NCBI RefSeq assembly: GCF_030144325.1
Contig: NZ_CP126307.1
Location: 5,484,001-5,548,000, forward strand
DNA: 64,000 bases
Direction: 5' to 3'
Source of the DNA: Bosea vestrisii
GTDB taxonomy: Bacteria; Pseudomonadota; Alphaproteobacteria; Rhizobiales; Beijerinckiaceae
The position numbers and the translations under genes are program-made. Below are positions 41,740 through 50,297 of this stretch, piece by piece. The notes under the pieces are model-generated. The model was not told the origin of the DNA. It made no database searches and saw only the letters and a program-made list of their open reading frames with translations. The stretch's first letter is position 1, and every line of letters begins with the position of its first letter.

Positions 41740-42903
41740 TCAGCCGACACGCTTACCGAGCGCGGCCCGATAGGCGTCGAGAACACCGTCGACCATGGCG
41801 TCGAGCCGGAAATTGGCTTTCACATGCTCGGCGAGATCGGCCGCTTGCGCCAGCCTCTCGGCTGCTGGTGTCGCCAGCGTCTTCCGGATCGTGTCGGCCA
41901 GGACGGTCGGCTCGTTCGGCGGGATCAGCCGGCCGGCATGGCCGGGGCCGTAGATCTCCTTGATGCCCCCGACATCGGTCGCGATCAGCGGCTGTGCTGC
42001 CGCTGCCGCCTCCAGGATGACGTAAGGCAGCGATTCCGCCCGCGACGGGATCACCATCACATGCGCCTTGGCGAGCGCGTCGCGAATCGGCCCCGGTGGC
42101 TCGAACACGCATTGCGCGGCGACGCCCTGGTCGACCGTCATCTGTCGCAGCAGCGCTTCGTCCGGGCCGGAGCCGACGATCAGGATGCGCGGCGTCAGCC
42201 CGTCGCGGCGCTTCAGCAGCGCGAGCGCTTCGATCAGCGTGTCGACCCCCTTGGCCGAGCGCAGTTCGCCGAGATAGACGAGATCGAACGCGGCCTCGGA
42301 ATGATCGATCGGCTCGAACTCTGCCTCCGAAATCCCGTTCAGCACGATCCTGTGGTCGGTGCGCGGCTTGTGCCCGGTACAGGCCTCGAAGCGCCCGGCG
42401 ATGAAGGCGCTCTCGAACAGGAACATGTCCGTCGCCGGCTCGAGCAGGCGCTCGATCGCCATATAGATGCGGTGTTCGCCACTGCCCGGCTTGTAGTTGA
42501 AGCTACCACCATGCGGCGTATAGGCGGTGGCATAGCTCCGCCGGGGTGAGACCAGAGCGGGCAGGCGGGCATAGACGCCGCCCTTCGAGCCGTGCGCATG
42601 CACGACCTGCGGTGCGATTCGCTTGCGTATCGACGCAGCTGAAGCTTGCGCGCGCATGTCGGTGAGGCTCGGGTAGCGCGACATCGGAACACGCGTGACA
42701 CCAAGCGAGAGCTGCGGCCCGAGCTCGGCGAAGACCTGGTCGGCGCGCGCGCCGCCAGTCGTCGAATCGCAGAAGATGCCGACGGCGTGGCCCCGCGCGA
42801 TCTGGCCGCGAGCGAGGTCGAGCACATGGCGGAAGAGGCCGCCGAGCGGTGCGCGGAAGACGTGCAGGATCGTCAGGGGAGCGGAGCCGGCCGCGGCGGA
42901 CAT
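41740..42903 (-). CDS. glycosyltransferase family 4-like protein
   Basis: A 387-residue GT-B glycosyltransferase. The N-terminal Rossmann half starts LTILHVFRAPLGGLFRHVLDLARG; the C-terminal nucleotide-sugar site has DLVYLGELRSAKGVDTLIEAL, ILIVGSGPDE, and the E-x7-E region in PSRAESLPYVILEAAAA. ATG 42903 is preferred to the TTG two codons upstream. It sits 23 bp after the Wza-like export gene on the same strand and should elongate the polysaccharide repeat unit on the cytoplasmic face. Confidence 0.9.
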   Translation of the reverse strand: MSAAAGSAPLTILHVFRAPLGGLFRHVLDLARGQIARGHAVGIFCDSTTGGARADQVFAELGPQLSLGVTRVPMSRYPSLTDMRAQASAASIRKRIAPQVVHAHGSKGGVYARLPALVSPRRSYATAYTPHGGSFNYKPGSGEHRIYMAIERLLEPATDMFLFESAFIAGRFEACTGHKPRTDHRIVLNGISEAEFEPIDHSEAAFDLVYLGELRSAKGVDTLIEALALLKRRDGLTPRILIVGSGPDEALLRQMTVDQGVAAQCVFEPPGPIRDALAKAHVMVIPSRAESLPYVILEAAAAAQPLIATDVGGIKEIYGPGHAGRLIPPNEPTVLADTIRKTLATPAAERLAQAADLAEHVKANFRLDAMVDGVLDAYRAALGKRVG

Positions 42904-42925
42904 GGTCAAACGCTCCGGGTCGTGG

Positions 42926-43501
42926 TCAGAACCAGCGTTCCTTGATCACGATCGTGTCGCCCGGCCTGACCGGATAGGTGACAGGCACCGTGCCGGTGAC
43001 GAGCTGGCCGTCCATCAGCCTGGTGACCTCGGCATAATTGCGCTGGCCGCGCGGCGTAAAGCCGCCAGCGATCGCCACGGCCGTCTGCACCGTCATGCCG
43101 TTGACGAAGGGGAACTGGCCGGAATTGGTGACTTCGCCGAGCACGAAGAAGGGGCGGTAGGCGTCGACCTCGACCGAAACCCTGGGCTCGCGCAGATAGC
43201 CGCCGCGCAGCTTCGCCTCGATCGCTCGTTCGAGCTGTTGCGTCGTGCGCCCCTGAACCTCGACCGCGCCGATCAGCGGCATCGAGATCCGCCCGGAGCC
43301 GTCGACGGCATAGACGTTGGAGAGGTTGTCCTGGCCGAAGACGATGACGCGTAAGCGATCGCCGCTGGCGAGCTGATAGGGCGCGGCCGTCTCGACGGCG
43401 AATTCCGGTGCGACCATGCGCGGCGCACAGCCGGCAAGGGCGAGCGCGGCGGCAAGCGCCAGACAGACGGGATGTCTACTCATCATCACCGGCGGACCCA
43501 T
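42926..43501 (-). CDS. polysaccharide export outer-membrane lipoprotein (Wza/GumB-like)
   Basis: A protein of up to 191 residues with a lipoprotein signal (ALAAALALAGC), then the Poly_export domain YQLASGDRLRVIVFGQDNLSNVYAVDGSG and two SLBB-like segments (VLGEVTNSGQFPFVNGMTVQTAVAIAGG). It is short compared with Wza (about 380), like the GumB/EpsA type. ATG 43501 follows AGGGG by nine bases; ATG 43486 gives a cleaner signal peptide and may be the true start. It diverges from the co-polymerase gene. Confidence 0.9.
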   Translation of the reverse strand: MGPPVMMSRHPVCLALAAALALAGCAPRMVAPEFAVETAAPYQLASGDRLRVIVFGQDNLSNVYAVDGSGRISMPLIGAVEVQGRTTQQLERAIEAKLRGGYLREPRVSVEVDAYRPFFVLGEVTNSGQFPFVNGMTVQTAVAIAGGFTPRGQRNYAEVTRLMDGQLVTGTVPVTYPVRPGDTIVIKERWF

Positions 43502-43568
43502 CGAGACATGCCCCTAGGGATAGGTCGTCATGGTTAACAAAACCTGATCGGCCGACCCTTCGGGGCAT

Positions 43569-43607
43569 ATTAAAGGTTGCGGCTCTTAACCCACCACTAA
43601 CCTTAAT
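43569..43607. promoter_or_regulatory. inverted repeat between divergent polysaccharide export genes
   Basis: ATTAAAGGTT (43569-43578) and AACCTTAAT (43599-43607) pair with one extra A, 20 bases apart, in the AT-rich divergent region between the Wza-like and Wzz-like genes. It may be a regulator site; nothing more can be concluded. Confidence 0.3.
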
Positions 43608-43667
43608 GGGCTCACATGACGCTGCGTCTCTCGCGAGATGCGAGAGTTCTGCGTGAATGGAAGCCTC

Positions 43668-45842
43668 ATGACCGCTCGCTACGATACCGTTGCGGCCGCT
43701 GGCGAGAGCCGCTCCGATCTGCTCGACTTGCCGGCCCTCTGGGCCGCGATCAAGGCGCGCAAGCTCTGGATCATCGGGCCGACGCTGGCCGCGCTCGGGC
43801 TGTCCTTCATCGCGGTCAATGCCGTCACGCCGCGCTACACCGGCGAGGCACGGCTGCTGCTCGAAAACCGCGACAGTTTCTACACGCGGCCGGGGCAGGC
43901 GCCGTCGGAGAGCTCCGGCCAGCAATTCGACTCCGAGGGCGTGCAGAGCCAGGTCCAGGTCATCATGTCGCGCGATCTGGCGCGGGAGGCGATCAAGCGG
44001 ATCGGCCTGGTCGGCAATTCGGAATTCGACTCAGGTGCCGGGGCGCTCGGCGCGCTGAAGAAGGTCGGTGTCCTGCTCGGCATCGGCGCCCATCCGGCTG
44101 ACCGGTCGCCGGAGGAGCGGGTGCTGGAGAAATATTACGACCGGCTCCTGGTTTTCCCGGTTGGGCGCTCGCGCATCGTCTCGATCGAGTTCACCTCGCA
44201 GGATCCGGCGCTCGCCGCCAAGGCGGCCAACGAGATCGCTGCCGTTTATCTGGAGATGCAAGAGGCGGCCAAGCAGGATACGGCCCGCAGCGCCTCGTCC
44301 TGGCTCTCGACCACAATCGAGCCGCTGCGCAAGCGGCTGGCGGAATCGGAGGCCAAGGTCGAGGAGTTCCGCTCCCGCCACGGCCTTCTCGTCGGCGCCA
44401 ACAACACGACGATCACCGCGCAGCAGCTCGCCGACCTGTCGACGCAGCTCTCCAATGCGCGGAACCAGCAGGCCGAGTCGCAGGCCAAGGCCTCGATCAT
44501 CCGTGACGCGATCAAGGCCGGGCGTACCTTCGAGATTCCCGATGTCGCCAACAACGATCTCGTCCGCCGGCTGATCGAGCAGCGCGTCAACCTGCGGGCC
44601 CAGCTGGCGCTCGAATCGCGCAACCTCCTCTCCGAGCATCCGCGCATCAAGGAGCTGAACGCCCAGCTCGCCGACCTCGAGGGCCAGATCCGCGCCGCCG
44701 CCGAGCGCGCCGTGCGCACGCTGGAGAACGAGGCCAAGATCGCCGGCCAGCGCGTCGAGAGCGTCACCGCTGCGCTCGAAGGCCAGAAGAAGACCGCCTC
44801 GGGCGCCAATGACGACGAGGTCCAGCTGCGCGCGCTCGAGCGCGAGGCGCGGACCCAGCGCGACCAGCTCGAACAGTACATGCTGCGCTATCGCGAGGCG
44901 CTCGCCCGCGACAGTCTGAATGCAACGCCAGCCGATGCGCGGGTCATTTCGCGCGCCATCGAGCCGACCGAGCCGTCCTTCCCGAAGAAGCTGCCGACGA
45001 TGCTCGTCGCGACGCTGGCGACCTTCCTGGTGGCACTGGCGGCGGTGGTCTCGCGTGAACTGCTGAACGGCGGCTCGCCGGCGCCGGCCGAAGATGCGCC
45101 GCGGCGCAGGGCGCCGGGCCGTGTCGAGCCGGCTGTCGGCTCCGAGGAAGAGGGCGACGAAGTCGAGGCCGCGGCCCCACCGCCACGTCGCCGCGAGCGC
45201 ATTGCCGGCCTGCTGACCCATGGCGGACGCATCGGCCAGCTCCATCTCGACCTCACTGATCCCGATGCCGGCGCGGCCGAACTCGCCGCCTGCGTCAACA
45301 AGGCGAGCGAGGGCCATGCGCCGCTCGTCCTGGTGCTCGATGGCGCGGAGCCGGGCGAAGCCTCGCCGCGCGCTTTGGCGCTGCTCCTCTCCGAGCGCAG
45401 CCGCTGCATCCTGGTCGATCTCGCCAGTGACGGCCGCGACCGCGCCGGCTTCTCTGAGCTGCTCGCCGGCGAGGCGATGTTCTCCGACATCATCACCCGC
45501 GAGGAGGATTCGCGCCTGCACGAGATCGCGCCGGGCCGGGCCGGTCGGCACGCGGTGCTGGCGGCGCCAGACATCGTCGACGTCGCCCTCGATGCGCTCT
45601 GTGAGACCTATGACTGGGTGCTGGTCGCCGCCGCCTCGACCGACGAAGCCGAGGTTCTGTCGCCGCTGCTGGCGCGAGCCCAGGGCGCGCTGGTCATGGC
45701 CGGCCATGCCGGCAACGGCCACGCCGTCGAGGCCGCCTATCGCCTGACCGACCTGACCGGCGCCCCGATTGCGCTGATCATGGTCGATGCGCCCGAGCGG
45801 GTCGAGCTCGCCGTGCAGGAGAAGGACCCGGTGCCGGCCTGA
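43668..45842 (+). CDS. polysaccharide co-polymerase (Wzz/GumC-type) with degenerate BY-kinase-like C-terminal domain
   Basis: A 724-residue inner-membrane protein. The first helix (about residues 30-52) and second helix (near residue 450, LPTMLVATLATFLVALAAVV) flank a long periplasmic coiled coil (about 190-410). A P-rich Wzz motif (EPTEPSFPKKLP) precedes the second helix. The cytoplasmic end (about 530-720) follows the BY-kinase plan: a Walker A'-like CILVDLASDGRD and Walker B-like DWVLVAAAS. No Walker A GKS/T or tyrosine cluster is found. It diverges from the Wza-like gene. Confidence 0.88.
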   Translation: MTARYDTVAAAGESRSDLLDLPALWAAIKARKLWIIGPTLAALGLSFIAVNAVTPRYTGEARLLLENRDSFYTRPGQAPSESSGQQFDSEGVQSQVQVIMSRDLAREAIKRIGLVGNSEFDSGAGALGALKKVGVLLGIGAHPADRSPEERVLEKYYDRLLVFPVGRSRIVSIEFTSQDPALAAKAANEIAAVYLEMQEAAKQDTARSASSWLSTTIEPLRKRLAESEAKVEEFRSRHGLLVGANNTTITAQQLADLSTQLSNARNQQAESQAKASIIRDAIKAGRTFEIPDVANNDLVRRLIEQRVNLRAQLALESRNLLSEHPRIKELNAQLADLEGQIRAAAERAVRTLENEAKIAGQRVESVTAALEGQKKTASGANDDEVQLRALEREARTQRDQLEQYMLRYREALARDSLNATPADARVISRAIEPTEPSFPKKLPTMLVATLATFLVALAAVVSRELLNGGSPAPAEDAPRRRAPGRVEPAVGSEEEGDEVEAAAPPPRRRERIAGLLTHGGRIGQLHLDLTDPDAGAAELAACVNKASEGHAPLVLVLDGAEPGEASPRALALLLSERSRCILVDLASDGRDRAGFSELLAGEAMFSDIITREEDSRLHEIAPGRAGRHAVLAAPDIVDVALDALCETYDWVLVAAASTDEAEVLSPLLARAQGALVMAGHAGNGHAVEAAYRLTDLTGAPIALIMVDAPERVELAVQEKDPVPA

Positions 45843-45848
45843 AGGCCG

Positions 45849-46220
45849 CTACCAGAGGTTCTTGCCGTCGATCGCCCTGACCGGAACGGCGCCGAGATCG
45901 AAATCGTCGAGCACGCGCGCGTTCACGGCGACCTTCGGATTGTCGAAATCGGGCTCGCCGCTCGACCAGTCCGGCGATTCGGTGAAGGTGGTGCAACCGC
46001 ACTCGCCGCAGAAATGATGCGCCACCATCTTGCTCTGCCAGCGATAGGTCGAAAGGCTCTCGCGTGGCGTCAGCAGCCGGAACTGGGCGGGCTTGTGGTA
46101 GCTCCATAGCGCGCCGCGATTGGAGCAGATCGAGCAGGTACAGGCGACCACCTCGGTGACCGGCTCCAGAACCTCGAACTTCGTCGCGCCGCAATGGCAG
46201 CTGCCGCTGATGATCGTCAT
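45849..46220 (-). CDS. GFA (glutathione-dependent formaldehyde-activating) family zinc protein
   Basis: A 123-residue GFA/CENP-V fold protein. Zinc cysteines are in SGSCHCGATKFEV, VACTCSICSNRG and HHFCGECGCTTF, the complete family set. Members include a glutathione/S-hydroxymethylglutathione-related enzyme, but most are uncharacterised, so no reaction is assigned. ATG 46220 lacks a strong ribosome-binding site. It converges on the co-polymerase gene with six bases between stops. Confidence 0.9.
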   Translation of the reverse strand: MTIISGSCHCGATKFEVLEPVTEVVACTCSICSNRGALWSYHKPAQFRLLTPRESLSTYRWQSKMVAHHFCGECGCTTFTESPDWSSGEPDFDNPKVAVNARVLDDFDLGAVPVRAIDGKNLW

Positions 46221-46288
46221 GTCGCCCGCTCCGTGAATTGTGCGGGCAGATCAATCCTAGTTTCTTGTCAGCATATGGCAGGAGCGGG

Positions 46289-47524
46289 TTATTCGTCCAC
46301 GTCGCCTGGCTTGCGGCGCCTCAGCCAGCCAAGGACGCGTTGCGCCGCTTTGAGCGCGACAGGCGAGGCCTTGATCCGCCGCTTCAGCGCGCGCTTGGCC
46401 CGGCTGTAGCTGGCGTAGGCACGGCCCTTGGCGGTCAACGGAAAGAAGGTGTCGACCAGATCGTCGCTGTCGTCGCAGATCGTCGTCTTGTAGCGCGCCT
46501 CGCCGATGCCGAGATCGAACATGGTCAGGCCGGCCTGGCATTTGTGTCTGATCAATTCGACCAGAAGGATCTCGCCCGGACTGCTGCGCGCCGCGCCGGA
46601 GGCGAGGTCGAAGGAGGTCGCCATGCCGGAGAAGCGCTTGTCCTGGGCGGCCCCAACATAGGTTGCCACCGGACGGCCAGCGAGGTCGAGGGAATAGAGT
46701 TCGATCACCGGCGGATGGCCGGGGCTGCCGATGGCGCCGCGATGCAGGAAATCGCGGATCGCCGGCGCGGCGAACGGGTCGGGCACGCCCATCTGGGCGA
46801 AGCGGGCGGCCTTCTGCGCCAGGAAGGTGTCGAGCACGCGCGCAATCTCGGTTTCGCCGCGGGCCCGGACCAGCTCGGACGGGCCGAGCTCGGCGAAGCG
46901 GTTGCGCTTCGTCGTCAGCTTCTTGCGGGCATGCTTGCTCATCGAGCGCCGGAGCGTGCCCTCGCCATCGCCGGGTTCGAGCGCGAGCTTGTAGGCGCGG
47001 CTCGGGCTCTGCCCCGCGGCGAGCCTTGCCGGCGGGTTGGCGATGCCCTGCCAGGCGACCGGCTGGTTGATCAGGAACAGCGCGTCGATCCCGCCGAGAG
47101 TCGCGCCGATTTCCTTCAGCAGCGACTGCGTTGTCGCTGCATCGAGCGCCGCGGCGAAATCCGGTCGATACAGGGCCATATGATAATTGGCGTGCTTACC
47201 GCCGATGAACTCGGCGAAGCGCGTGCTCAGGCGCCGCGTGATCACCAGTGGGAACAGTGCGAGCAGCTCGCCTTGCTCATCTTCGGCCCGGACGAAGCGG
47301 AACTCCATGGCTTCGGCTCGCCCGATCGTCTCGACGAAAGGCCGGACCCAGTCATAGGCTTGGTAGGGCGTCACCAGGGCGCCCGCTTCGAGCGCGCGCC
47401 AGTCGGCTTCCAGCGCGGCGATATCGCTGCTGACGCCGAGCCTGTGCCAGGGGTGCACTTCTGCGTCCCGCCGCAAGGCAGGAAGGACAGGCAGGCTGGG
47501 CGCGCTATCGGCGACGGCGGACAT
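46289..47524 (-). CDS. GNAT/FemAB-like (CelD/BcsL-type) acyltransferase
   Basis: A 411-residue protein. The region from about 130 to 360 has the double-GNAT layout of CelD/BcsL proteins: KHARKKLTTKRNRFAEL, FAAPAIRDFLHRGAI, PVIELYSLDLAGRPVATYVGAAQDKRFSGMATSFDL and GEILLVELIRHKCQAGLTMFDLGIGEARYK. These proteins are found in polysaccharide loci and are believed to acylate sugars or lipids. The start at 47524 avoids a basic leader that overlaps the deacetylase promoter. It diverges from the polysaccharide deacetylase gene. Confidence 0.85.
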   Translation of the reverse strand: MSAVADSAPSLPVLPALRRDAEVHPWHRLGVSSDIAALEADWRALEAGALVTPYQAYDWVRPFVETIGRAEAMEFRFVRAEDEQGELLALFPLVITRRLSTRFAEFIGGKHANYHMALYRPDFAAALDAATTQSLLKEIGATLGGIDALFLINQPVAWQGIANPPARLAAGQSPSRAYKLALEPGDGEGTLRRSMSKHARKKLTTKRNRFAELGPSELVRARGETEIARVLDTFLAQKAARFAQMGVPDPFAAPAIRDFLHRGAIGSPGHPPVIELYSLDLAGRPVATYVGAAQDKRFSGMATSFDLASGAARSSPGEILLVELIRHKCQAGLTMFDLGIGEARYKTTICDDSDDLVDTFFPLTAKGRAYASYSRAKRALKRRIKASPVALKAAQRVLGWLRRRKPGDVDE

Positions 47525-47640
47525 GCCGCGATCCTTAACCCGGCATTGTGAACGGACCTGCCATGATCGCCGGCGTTGCATGACGCCATCGCCGAACAGC
47601 GTTAGCGAAGGGTTGAATCGATGTCTCGGAGACGCGGGGC

Positions 47641-48693
47641 ATGAGCCTGCGCCACAAGGCTTTTTCCGCCGCGTTCCGGATGATCGCGGCGACCGGTGCC
47701 GACCGCTGGGGCAGGGGGCTGGCCCAGGGTAAGGGCGCGATCCTGACGCTGCACCATGTCCGCCCGGCGGCGGCCGGGGGCTTCCGGCCGAACGGGCTGC
47801 TCGAGATCACGCCTGGCTTCCTCGACCGGGCGCTGACCCAGATCCGCGCCGAGGGCTACGACATCGTCTCGCTCGACGAGGCGCTGGCGCGACTGGCCGA
47901 TCCCAGGCCCGGCCGCTTCTTCGTCGCGCTCACCTTCGATGACGGCTATCGCGACAATCTCGACCATGCCTGGCCGGTGCTGGCCAGGCACGAGGCGCCG
48001 TGGACGCTCTATGTCGTGCGCGGCTTTGCCGAGCGCACGGCGCGGCTCTGGTGGCTGGAGCTGGAGGAGGCGATCCGGGTCCTGCCGCACATCGCGCTCG
48101 ACCTGCCCGATGGCCGCTTCGATGTGCCCGCGAGTAGTGATGTGCAGAAGCAGAAAGCTTTCGACCAGCTCTACTGGCGTCTGCGCAAGGAGCCGGAAGC
48201 GATTCTGCTCTCGACGATTTCCGGGCTTGCGGGAGAGGCCGGCATCGATCCTGCGGCGCTGGTCGAGCGCGAATGCCTGCCGGCCGAGACCTTGCGCTCG
48301 CTCGCCGGCGCGCCCGGCGTCACCATCGGCGCCCATACGCTCAGCCACCCGATGCTGGCCAAGCACCCGGAAGAGGTCGCGCGCCGCGAGATCGTCGAGA
48401 GCAAGGCCTGGTTGGAGGAGGCGCTTGGCATGCCCATCCGCCACTTCGCCTATCCGGTCGGCGATCCCGGCTCCGCCGGCCCGCGCGAATTCACGCTGGC
48501 GAAGGAAGCCGGGTTCGCCAGCGCCGTGACGACAAGGCCGGGGCACCTCTTCGCCGAGCACGCGCAGCATCTGCACGCGCTGCCGCGCGTCTCGCTCAAC
48601 GGCCTGCATCAGAGCGAGGCGGCGCTCCGGGCGCTGCTCTCGGGACTGCCGTTCTTGCTCTGGAATCGGGGCAGGAAAGTAAGCGTCGGCTAG
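47641..48693 (+). CDS. polysaccharide deacetylase (NodB homology, carbohydrate esterase 4)
   Basis: A 350-residue protein with a NodB domain split by an insertion. Motif 1 is VALTFDDGYRDN, supplying the catalytic and metal aspartates, and motif 2 is GAHTLSHPML, with the metal histidines, about 125 residues later; the late PIRHFAYPVGD and ASAVTTRPGH complete the domain. There is no clear signal peptide, so action on a cytoplasmic lipid-linked sugar is possible. It may set N-deacetylation of the polysaccharide built by neighbouring genes. Confidence 0.88.
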   Translation: MSLRHKAFSAAFRMIAATGADRWGRGLAQGKGAILTLHHVRPAAAGGFRPNGLLEITPGFLDRALTQIRAEGYDIVSLDEALARLADPRPGRFFVALTFDDGYRDNLDHAWPVLARHEAPWTLYVVRGFAERTARLWWLELEEAIRVLPHIALDLPDGRFDVPASSDVQKQKAFDQLYWRLRKEPEAILLSTISGLAGEAGIDPAALVERECLPAETLRSLAGAPGVTIGAHTLSHPMLAKHPEEVARREIVESKAWLEEALGMPIRHFAYPVGDPGSAGPREFTLAKEAGFASAVTTRPGHLFAEHAQHLHALPRVSLNGLHQSEAALRALLSGLPFLLWNRGRKVSVG

Positions 48694-48721
48694 CCGAAGG
48701 TCAGGAGGCCGGCCGGAGCGA

Positions 48722-49732
48722 TCAGCGGATCGGCGGGGCGTAGTGCAGGCCGCCCTGCTTCCAGGAGGCATTCAGCCCGCGCTCGATCTTCAGGGGACTG
48801 TCCTTGCCGATGTTGCGGTCGAAGACCTCGCCATAGGCGCCGACCTTCCGGACGATGTTCAGCGCCCAGTCGCGCGATAGCCCGAGCGATTCGCCGATCG
48901 CCCCTTCGCGGCCGAGCAGGCGCAAGATGTTGGGGTCCTTCGTCGACGCGGCGACCTGCTCGACAGTGCTCGACGTCAGCCCGAATTCCTCGGCCGCGTG
49001 CATCGCATAGGCCGACCACTTGACCACATTGTACCAGGCATCGTCACCCTGCCGGACGGCGGCGCCGAGCGGCTCCTTGGAGAGCGTGTCGGGGAGCACG
49101 ACGTGCTTTTGCGGCTCCGTCAGCTTCGAGCGAAAGGCGTAGAGGACCGAGCGGTCGGAGCTGAAGGCGTCGCAGCGACCCGACTGATAGCCCTGCAGCG
49201 CCTCCTCCTGCGAGGCGAACGCCACGATCTCGTTCTTCAGGTTGTTGGTGCGGAAGAAGTCCGTCAGGTTGAGCTCGGTGGTCGAGCCCTGGTTGGTGCA
49301 GAGCGTCGCGCCGTTCAATTCCTTGCCGGATTTGACCTCACCCGAGCGGACCATGATCCCCTGGCCATCGTAATAGGTCACGGCGGCGAACAGGATGCCG
49401 TTGGTGGTCTCGCGCCCCATCGTCCAGGTCGTCGTGTTGAAGAGGATGTCGACCTCGCCGGACTGCAGCGCCGTGAAACGGGACGCAGCCGGCAGCGGCA
49501 CGATCATGATCTTCTCGGGATCGCCGAACACGGCCGCGGCCACCGCGCGGCAGACATCGACATCGAGGCCGCGATGGCGGCCGGTCGCATCGGCCACGGA
49601 GAAGCCCGGCGTGCCCATGGTGGAGCTGCATTTCAGGACCCCGCGCTGTCTCACGGTTTCCAGCGTGCCGGCCTCTGCCAGCCCTCCGCCAAGGGCCAGG
49701 GCCAGAGCAGCCAGCTGCAACAACGTCTTCAT
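48722..49732 (-). CDS. amino-acid ABC transporter periplasmic substrate-binding protein (AapJ-like)
   Basis: A 336-residue SBP_bac_3 protein with signal peptide (LLQLAALALALGGGLAEA). The domain opens GTLETVRQRGVLKCSSTMGTPGFSVADATG and has the family GLDVDVCRAVAAAVFGD, ILFNTTTWTMGRE, and GRCDAFSSDRSVL, matching general L-amino-acid (Aap/Bra-type) binding proteins. No permease or ATPase genes lie near it, so it is an orphan subunit. The start at 49732 is set by the signal peptide. Confidence 0.9.
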   Translation of the reverse strand: MKTLLQLAALALALGGGLAEAGTLETVRQRGVLKCSSTMGTPGFSVADATGRHRGLDVDVCRAVAAAVFGDPEKIMIVPLPAASRFTALQSGEVDILFNTTTWTMGRETTNGILFAAVTYYDGQGIMVRSGEVKSGKELNGATLCTNQGSTTELNLTDFFRTNNLKNEIVAFASQEEALQGYQSGRCDAFSSDRSVLYAFRSKLTEPQKHVVLPDTLSKEPLGAAVRQGDDAWYNVVKWSAYAMHAAEEFGLTSSTVEQVAASTKDPNILRLLGREGAIGESLGLSRDWALNIVRKVGAYGEVFDRNIGKDSPLKIERGLNASWKQGGLHYAPPIR

Positions 49733-49891
49733 GACCCGAGCCCCCATCTCATCCGCGACACGCATCATGCCGGGCGACACTTTCGATCGCGGCGAAACGT
49801 TATTGCGGTTGCGGCGAGAGAAGCGCTCTGAATGGCCGGTCCGGCTGCACGTTTTTTAAGAACGGAGGTTCAAAAACGCAGGAAACGACAA

Positions 49892-49909
49892 AGCGCCCCT
49901 GGAGGCGCT
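49892..49909 (-). terminator. terminator-like hairpin after the DUF2842 gene
   Basis: AGCGCC and GGCGCT form a 6-bp stem with a 6-base loop. On the minus strand it is followed by TTGTCGTTT. It lies 50 bp downstream of the DUF2842 stop. Confidence 0.55.
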
Positions 49910-49958
49910 CAAGTCGGTTGCCGCTGACTTGGAATGGCGCCGGAGGGGGAGGGCGCGA

Positions 49959-50168
49959 TCAGGCCTCGTCCTTGCGTTCCATCCACTTGATCAGCGGCAG
50001 GAGCGGCAGCACCCAGACCAGCCCGAGCACGACATAGGCGATCGTCTGCACGAGCTTCGAGGATTCGGTGATCCGGCCCTGCGCCAGCGCCATGGCGACG
50101 AGCGCGTAGACGCAGACGAAGACGATCATCACGACCGTGCCGACGAGCTTGCGATGGGTCTGCCTCAT
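49959..50168 (-). CDS. DUF2842 family small membrane protein
   Basis: A 69-residue protein with two helices: MRQTHRKLVGTVVMIVFVCVYALVAMALAQ and VQTIAYVVLGLVWVLPLLPLIKWMER. This matches DUF2842, a short alphaproteobacterial family found next to cytochrome oxidase assembly genes. It diverges from ctaA; the two start codons are about 130 bp apart. Function unknown. Confidence 0.87.
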   Translation of the reverse strand: MRQTHRKLVGTVVMIVFVCVYALVAMALAQGRITESSKLVQTIAYVVLGLVWVLPLLPLIKWMERKDEA

Positions 50169-50297
50169 GGCGATCTTCAGTCCGGGCTGCGGCATTGCGG
50201 GCGTTGTTCAGGTCTCGCGGGCGGACTATCTGTCACCCGCCGCCGTGCTTGTGAAGCATATTCAAGCCAGCTCCCTGCGACCCGAGGTCCCGCCGCC

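Noticed and set aside
44031..45722. A 563-codon minus-strand frame antisense to the co-polymerase gene
   Set aside because: Shadow of the real gene; no domain, no ribosome-binding site and composition typical of antisense high-G+C frames.
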